DNA of 64,000 nucleotides from Elysia crispata. Taxonomy: Eukaryota > Mollusca > Gastropoda > Plakobranchidae. Below are positions 25,540 to 64,000 of the stretch, piece after piece. The translations under genes were made by a program, and so were the position numbers. The stretch lies in contig JAWDGP010008026.1 of NCBI GenBank assembly GCA_033675545.1, positions 124,001 to 188,000 on the forward strand, given 5' to 3'. The stretch's first letter is position 1; each line of letters starts with the position of its first letter. Below the pieces are notes generated by a model that did no database searches, was not told the DNA's origin, and saw only the letters and a list, made by a program, of their open reading frames with translations.

Positions 25540-27499
25540 AAGGGCTGATTATTTTCAAGTCACAAAACTTATTTATGAATGTTTGTTTATGGGATTTCAT
25601 TGTTTATTAAAATTATCATAAAAGTCCATTTGGTTTGTCAATTAACTTTATTTGCTCCTCTGATTTTTTTGTTTCTTTTATGAGCTATTGTTGACACTAA
25701 CTATAGTTGTTTCAAACTATGGGCAATACTGTTTCTCACTGCATCTTAAGTACTTGAGCTATTTCTGAAGGGTCTCAATGAACAAGATGATGCCAGTAAG
25801 AGATTTCTCAAAATAAGAAAACAGCCTTTCCTTCCAAGGTTATGCTCTAAAGTTTCATAACACTTTGTGGAAGTCTGATATTTAAATAAACTCCAGCAAT
25901 TTTTAAAAAATCTAGCTTCAGATAAACAATAAACAAATTATAAGAGAGAGAGCATTATACTGGGATCTGTCAGTTTCATTAAAGAGTATTATTCTGAAAC
26001 AAATTAGTATTGCAATAACAAGATTTGTTTTGTAGTTGAAACTGTCCAAGATGATTATTCTAAATCTAGTCACAATCTGTGTAACTCATGCAAGACAAAT
26101 TAAGATTGGCAAGTTAATAAAATGGCTTAACAGAAATGTACCTACAGTTTCTTGTTGACAATTATTGGATCTGATAGATACCTTAGATATAAAAATGAAT
26201 ATAGAAGTACAAAATGTGTACAAAGAGATGCAGAAGTAGTGTTTCATTCGCAACAACCTCCCTGGGAGAAAAGGTATCGATGGCAGCTGTTCTTAAAATA
26301 CTGACTAATCAAATCGCTACAACTTTCCTGCACAGAATGGGGTCTTTTCCATGACCTTTTTGTCTTCACGCTGGGTTAGGTTAAATCTTATTTAATTTTT
26401 TTCACCTTTTCACCCATTAAAGTAAAAGAACATGTTTTTTAAAAATATATTTATATTTATAAAATAATAGCATTTTTTTTTCTACAGCATCATCCGCTTT
26501 GTAAATTGTAAACTGCTGAGAACAAATTTTGCAAAAAATGTTAATGAATTAATTAAAATAAATATGTAAAGAACTCTGAACAGCATTTTTAAATTGATAT
26601 AAACGACAAACTTGGGAGCAGAAGAATGTAGACTCATAGTTTTGTGAAAAGTTTGTCATCAGAAACTTAAAATGAAAAAGGTGAAGAACTTTAAACAAAG
26701 TACAGCTGTTGAGGGAATTTTAGGGGAGCATCTGTACATTTCTTTTAATTTAAGAAATAAATCTCCCATTCTTGTTGAATAAATATGTTTCCTCCGCATC
26801 ATATGATTTTGGTTAACATTGATACAACAACTTAGGATTAAATGCTTTTAAATTCTTAAAGAGATGCATCTCAACTACATGTGTCTCAAAATTGGGAATA
26901 CCTATTCCTGGCGGCATTTGACCTATGACCTAATCATGTTACTGGGAGAGCTGGCTCGTGGATGGTGAGCCAAATGGCTGACCCTTTACAATTTTGTTTA
27001 GATTAACATGGGCAAAATATTAAAGAGATTACTAAGGAACTGAAAAACAATTGAACTTTCAACTCAAATGTTATTATTCTGCATGTTCTATGTAATCGGA
27101 AACATAATAATGAGAAATTTGGCAATGTCCTATAGATGTCAATCCAAGCTACAGATATAAAGAAACGACTTACAATAAATACATGCTCTTTTTAATAAAA
27201 AAAAAAAGAAATGTAGTCTGAGATAGGTTTAGGGTTGTTGAAGATGGTGAGAGTGTGTTCAATATGACTAGGAGGAAACATCTCTCAATGAGCATGAAAT
27301 TAAAATTTTGTCATGAAAGTCTTTTCAAATTACAAATAAAATATCTGCAGTGTCATCTACATTTTTTTCTGCCACTTTCAAACCCAAAACTTGCAAAATG
27401 TTGCCACTTTACTACAAAGTACATGCCCACAAGAGGAAAATACCCATACGATTACTTTTTATTCAATGAAACACCAGCATCATGTATGGTAGTATAGTA

Positions 27500-27538
27500 T
27501 GTGGCAGTAGTGGTGGTGGTGGTCGTGGTAGTAGTAGT

Positions 27539-27575
<37 letters not shown>

Positions 27576-27665
27576 ATTGTAGTAGTAGTTGTAGTAACAG
27601 CAGTAGCAGTAGTAGTAGAACGCAGCAGCAGCAGTAGCAGCAGTAGAAATGGTAGGAGCAGTAAT
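27500..27665. repeat. Interrupted (GTA)n/(GCA)n/(GTG)n trinucleotide tract
   Basis: A mix of GTA, GCA and GTG units. Its translations as poly-Val/Ala and poly-Thr are artefacts of the repeat. Confidence 0.93.
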
Positions 27666-29665
27666 ATCAGAATCTTGTACATCTACAGATCTAAGTCGTG
27701 TAGAATCTAGTTCTAATGCATCAGATATTTATCAGCAAGGGCCTTTCTTATTCAGGGCTCTGTTTTGCTACATTCTTATTTTCCATAATTATGTTAAAAA
27801 AAATACAAAAAAAAACCAAACATGAATCTTCTGAAAAGTTTTAAAAATTTAATTATGATATTACTTTTGTTTAAAAATTAAACTTTAATTACTCCACTGA
27901 AAGGGACACTTAAAAAGTAGATCTTTTAAATAAGTTGAAATTATCGTGTTTATTTCAACTAACTATTTTAGCTGAGCTAGTTTAGTAAATAACTGGAAGT
28001 GAGAAAGAATTTTTCTTTTTAAAATCTTGGTTGTTCATTGAGAGAACTTCAGGTGATTGAATAGATACCTAAATCTACGCAAGAACCATAAATTTCAATT
28101 GAAATGAAAATAAGGGATAACCCAAAGGAGCACGTTAGGTTCACACTGACTGTTCAGTGTTCTTTAATTTTTTTTACAAGAGGTATGACATGATGAAATA
28201 AAAACTTATGCTCAACAATAAAGATAAAGCGAAATAGAAATTGAAGTAAAAAGTTGGAAAACATAATGCTTTAGCTCAAACCCAGCTCAGAATCCTGCGT
28301 AATTTCTGCACACCATTGTTTGCAAAAAACTGATATGCATGCAAGTAGGAGATATCTCTGGGGAGCTCATCAAAAAGAAAAGTAGGACCACAGAATTTTA
28401 CATAAATTTTTGTTTGCCCATTTTCTGTGCATACAGACACAAGAACTGCTAAATTTTCTTTTCATCTATAGCTTGTCAAGTTATTATTAAAATTAAAAGA
28501 ATGTACAAGAATGAAGTTAACAAGGGTAATGAGTGGAAAGAATTGATTTAATCGCCTAATAATAAGATTCCATACATGTATATATATATATATATATAGT
28601 TAAGAAGCAAAATATTCATGAATCACTCCATTCTCTAAGTATTTCGGATGATAGTGTTTTTCATCAGCTAGCTAAAACTCGATGCAAACTGTCTGCAGCC
28701 ATAAAAATGACAAACATTTTGTCTCATCAAGAACGTCTTCATTTGTTCTCACAACACAAAAAAAAGCTTGCAAAAAAAACTTGCTGAATCTTTTATCGTA
28801 AGCTTGTAACTTACTACATTTCATTACAAGCAGAAGTGTCTCAACATACTTGGCACATTGAGATACTTTGTTAAAATTACAGTGCAATCTGCATTTATCA
28901 TTACATCAATATCATTGGGACTTCAGCATAATTTTAAGAAAAGGAAACTAAATGAAAACACAAAAATGTCTAATGCTTATCCATAAAGTAAGTTGTTTTT
29001 TTTCAGTCAGACCATACAAAAATTTGATTGATAGCAAAGCAAAGTCTATGAATAGAAATCATTGCTGTTTGTTTTCTTTTTCTCATGTTATACTTTGCAG
29101 TTATGGTCATAAACGATGGAATTTAGATCTTGATCAACACAGCTCAAGCAAACTTTAAAAATGCTTATCTAATATATATGCTCAAACAATTTCTCTATCA
29201 AAAAATAGTATAACTACACTATTTGGACATTCAAAGTTAAGAAAATCAAGTTTACTCAATGTGGAAGTGTGATAAAATGATGTCAATATAAACAGTCATC
29301 ATTGCACTAGTTTACATCCTTAGCATATTGACAATATATAAATGGCTGGCAGAGTAAAAAGAGAACTTCTTTTTACGACACTAAAAAACTGCAAGTTCAA
29401 GCACAATTGAATATGTGTTTTCATTCTGATGAAAAGCTGTTATCTAGATTGAGTCTTTCACAGTACTTTTCGAAAACATAAACCTCAAAACTTTTATATC
29501 CTGGAACCAAAATTTATCTTTCATCATAGCTCTTGCCCTCATTTTTATTGAGCAAATGTTTGACATTTCTAAGGATTCAGAAAGAAAAATCCTGCTGAGG
29601 CACATAGCAGAGAGATTTTAAATCTCTGATGATTATTAACCTCTACTTGCAATCCAGAAAAGTTT

Positions 29666-29666
29666 G

Positions 29667-29721
<55 letters not shown>
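29666..29721. repeat. (AAT)n microsatellite
   Basis: About 18 AAT units followed by a T-run. Confidence 0.97.
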
Positions 29722-29722
<1 letters not shown>

Positions 29723-32688
29723 TTTTTTTTTGATATACCCCATCCAATACCATGTGATATCACTATTTAGGATAAACCTGTCTACTTCTTAAAAACTCAT
29801 GCACAAATGACAGCACAGTACAAAGAAAGCTTCAACCCCCACCCAATCCCTCCTCCCCTTTTGAACCTATCAGGTCTCACATCTTTAGCTGTCTACAATA
29901 CTCTCTAAGACATTGCTTGAAAACAAATTTATAGCAAATACATTTGTGCAACCCATTTCACTCACCAAGAACCCAATTTCATCACAAGTACATGATAGAG
30001 AATCTTATTATTCACAATGTGTTGTACTTCAGAATGTCATGCAACACCAACAGCTCATCATGTTTACACAAATAAATCACATTTAATAGGTCACAAGTAA
30101 TAGAAGAAAATTTGTAAAGCAAAAAAATTCAAGGACAAATCTGTGTGCAAACCTTGCACAGATGATTAATTCCAGTTTAGCTGGGAAGAAGAAATTCTTT
30201 TGGTCTTTCTTTAAAGAAACAGTGATATACCATTACATGTACAGATATATAATCTTTCAATACACTAAATATTCATACATGAAGTTTTTTAAGGTATTCA
30301 GTTACTTTTATATAAACTGTCAAGAAAAAAAAATAGTATCTTAACCATTATGTACATTTTTATAATAATCACCATAATGATTTAGTGAATTTCCTGCTTC
30401 ATCCAACTTGTTCATTGTTTTAAACTTTTTTTCAATTCATATCTGACATTGGAACTTAAAAAAGAAAAACCAACCCAAGAAATGAAAAGAAATAATAGAA
30501 TCAGCTGTAACTACCCTTCCCACCCTTCTTCTTCATAACTGCTCTTGCAGACTTGTAGACTCGTCGGTGAAATAGGAGGCTGAAAAGGTGCTTCCTAATA
30601 AAACTTCAGATTTCAACAAAGAGGTACAAAACCGGAAAGTGTGAAAACTTCACCACAAATTTATTGTTCTTCCATAATTAAGCTCATGTGTACAAAGTCA
30701 CAAATTTAACCTCAGCATGTTCAGACAGTGGTTTCTGTGAACACAAACAGCACATTTCCATCAATGAGAATATTTTAGCCAGATAAAATACATGCATTGC
30801 CTATACATTTATCTTTGTAATATTAAATTGCTTTTCCTTCAGGTTTACATGAAAAATATCATATCTGTACAGTTTTTTAAAGGTACACCAAAAAAAAATT
30901 ACCATATATAAGTGTTTAGCAACCCATTCTATGTCTTTAACACATAAAGGTATCCAATAATATGTATGAAAGAACAAAAGAAGAAAAATTCATTAAATGG
31001 ACAACTACTGACATTAATTCATGAATGAATGTAAATCAAGTCATTTTCAGTGGTGTTTCTATATGTATAATGACATATTCTATATGGAACTCACATAGAA
31101 ATACATCACACTTGAGCTTACACTTACAGTGCTCAAAAATATGCTTTTCAAATACCAAAATAAAAGAAAAGTGAAATATACATGTACTTCATAATCTAAA
31201 TGATTCAACAGCAATCCCGTAGAAGTGTTAAACTGATCCAAATTGTGAGACATTCATTTTAATTTCATTGGTAAAAAACGGATTCCATTTTGATTGACAA
31301 AATAAAATCAAGTGAGAAATAACCAAATCAATACTTTCAGTCATGTTGGATAAAGCTGTAAAAGCAATATACTAGAAAGCTTGAAACTTGAAAAGAGAAA
31401 CATATATAATGTTGCATGAAAGTAAATCCTTACTTTCTGTCAAATTAAATAAATTGCATACACAAAAATGTTTTGACTGAGAAAGAGAAAAAGAAAAGGT
31501 AGACATTATTGATCAAATCCATGCTTTCAGTTATGCTGGGCTCTGCAAAATAAATGCATCAGAGAGTTTCCAGGCAAGAAAAGAAAAGTGGAGTATACCT
31601 TCATAAGAGAACAAAATAATGATTCAAAAGTTACATTCAAACCAAAATCATTCTCATTTTTTTTCTCACAATTTAAGAATAAATAGGATGACTGCAATGA
31701 AATACTTTGTTATAGATGACACCAATGGTTTGTCTAATTATTGCACAAGCCAATTTACATGTTCAGCCAAACATTGGCTACATATTAGAAGTGCTGCAAC
31801 AATTGTGCTGTTAACTGACACACATTAAAATAAAGGCCAAAGAGGCAACTTTTTATAAGATTCATTTAAATCTATGGATAGACCAGATGGACATAAATCT
31901 GATTTTTTTTTCTGCAAAACAGCCACTTATTTTATGATACCTGATTGTGTTTGGTGAATGAGTCTGTAGTAGAACATAGATACTTATGTCAACAAGTGAT
32001 TTATTTTCCAGTCCCTCAAAAAATCAAGCGTTTCAGAAATGAAAGACAAGGCAGTAGTGGTTCTTCCAAAAGACAAGATTTGCTCAGAGAAAAAAAAATA
32101 AAAGGGTTAAAATCAACCACAAATTGACAGGAAATATGTACAAGTTAAGCAGCTTAATACCATTGCCACAAATATTGAAATGCAATTTCATAAGCAAACA
32201 CTAATGTTTTGAATAACATTATTTTTATAAAATAAAAAAAATTACTTCAATGTGCAGTAAGCTCTGACTAGAAAATAATCAAATCTTGATTAAAACCAAC
32301 AAATGGATACAGCAAAATCAAAACATAGAAACAAAATGATTTCACACTCTTCAAATGTATAACAAAAACGGCAGTGTGAAGCTTCCAAATTTGACAAATC
32401 CAAATGTTGTTGAATATAAAAAAAAATGATTGACAAATTAGTATGAAACTCTAGTCCTGCTGCAACAGTCATGCCAAATAATAATAATAATTACAATAAT
32501 AAAAAGGAGAGCTGATTAATGCTTTCCCAAGTTTGTTAATGAACAATACTTCTTAATTAAAAAGAATAATTAGATGTACACTCTGACTTGAATTCTATCA
32601 TATACATAATATAAACTAAGATCAAATAAACTTCTCCTGGATCTGGTTCTTGAAACAAAACAAAAAAAAATTAATCTAATTTTTGTGT

Positions 32689-63508
<30,820 letters not shown>

Positions 63509-63659
63509 CTGGAGGAGGAGGACATGAGAAAGATAAGTATGAAATGATCAGCTCGCTTGTAATAGGGCATTTGATGAAAGAATAACTAACTGTCTAACTA
63601 GAAGGGCAGTTTCTGGATGTCCCTCGCGTATACATTTAAAACACGGTAGCGGGGAGGGG

Positions 63660-63662
<3 letters not shown>

Positions 63663-63691
<29 letters not shown>
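63663..63691. repeat. (GA)n microsatellite
   Basis: About 15 GA units in the upstream SASH1 intron. Confidence 0.95.
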
Positions 63692-63697
<6 letters not shown>

Positions 63698-64000
63698 GTG
63701 AGTGAGTAAGTTTGAATTAGCGATAAAGGCTGAGAGAGCAGTGAAAAGAGAAGAAAAGATACCGCATACAAACGTAAGGAAGGCGAGAATTGCCAAGTCA
63801 AGAAAGACAATACTCTCAAGGAAGGGGGAGGGATGGCGCAGCACTTTATGAGGACTGTAGACGTCACGAATTGGCACATAAAGAAACTTCCACTTTTTAT
63901 TTACTTTTATCCAGTCTATTCTGAGAAAAACAAGTTATTGTTAAGAAAGAAAGAAAATGCTTAGAATTTGGAAGGGTTGTATAACTTATGAATCAGAAAC

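Larger units (their letters stand above)
25560..32688. other. Convergent intergenic region with SASH1 3' UTR
   Basis: No conserved coding block was found on either strand. The - strand part next to 32689 must hold the SASH1 3' UTR. Several AATAAA hexamers occur on the - strand (for example near 31999 and 30659), so the poly(A) site cannot be chosen. Simple repeats lie at 27500-27665 and 29666-29721. The rest is AT-rich with no recognised element. Confidence 0.5.

Noticed and set aside
27501-27710. Val/Ala-rich small protein
   Set aside because: It is a translation of an interrupted trinucleotide repeat.

Overview
The window is eukaryotic nuclear DNA from an invertebrate animal. It is AT-rich, with long introns carrying GT..AG splice sites, many microsatellites, and decayed LINEs and DNA transposons. 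The LINE families and the protein divergence suggest a lophotrochozoan, possibly a mollusc. That placement is inference only; no marker in the window fixes the species.

Two protein-coding genes can be reconstructed exon by exon and face each other tail to tail. On the + strand (11544-25362) is a complete seven-exon gene for the alpha subunit of general transcription factor TFIIE (GTF2E1 ortholog, 418 aa). It has an N-terminal winged-helix region, a C4 zinc ribbon and an acidic C-terminal segment. On the - strand (63508 down to 32689) are 20 coding exons of an ortholog of the SASH1/SLY adaptor family. The product has a conserved N-terminal helical segment, basic and His/Gly/Pro-rich linkers, an SH3 domain, SAM domain 1, a 1.9-kb Ser/Pro/Gly-rich exon, and SAM domain 2. 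All exon phases join, giving 1575 codons plus a stop. The true N-terminus lies beyond the right edge.

Layout: 1-2900 has no recognised gene. 2950-4380 is a decayed + strand LINE. 5276-7746 is an inverted-repeat element with a PIF/Harbinger element (5648-6824, TAA target duplication, transposase remnant) nested inside it. 8880-9995 is a - strand LINE with reverse-transcriptase motifs. 11544-25362 is GTF2E1; its introns hold another LINE 3' end (12570-13220), a degenerate ~38-bp tandem array (14571-14757), microsatellites, and a TcMar/pogo-like element (22943-24877) with a second related MITE nested in it. 25363-32688 is the convergent intergenic/3' UTR region. 32689-64000 is SASH1, with a further LINE 3' end in one intron (43950-44275), a TATA-bearing candidate internal promoter near 46530, and large microsatellites.

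The two genes have unrelated roles: basal RNA polymerase II initiation, and signalling scaffold. Nothing suggests they are co-regulated. No prokaryotic or CRISPR feature was seen and no intact mobile-element ORF remains. The most notable points are two independent cases of related transposons nested in one another, an unusual ~33-residue insertion inside SAM domain 2, and a possible cassette exon that would truncate the SASH1 protein before SAM2.
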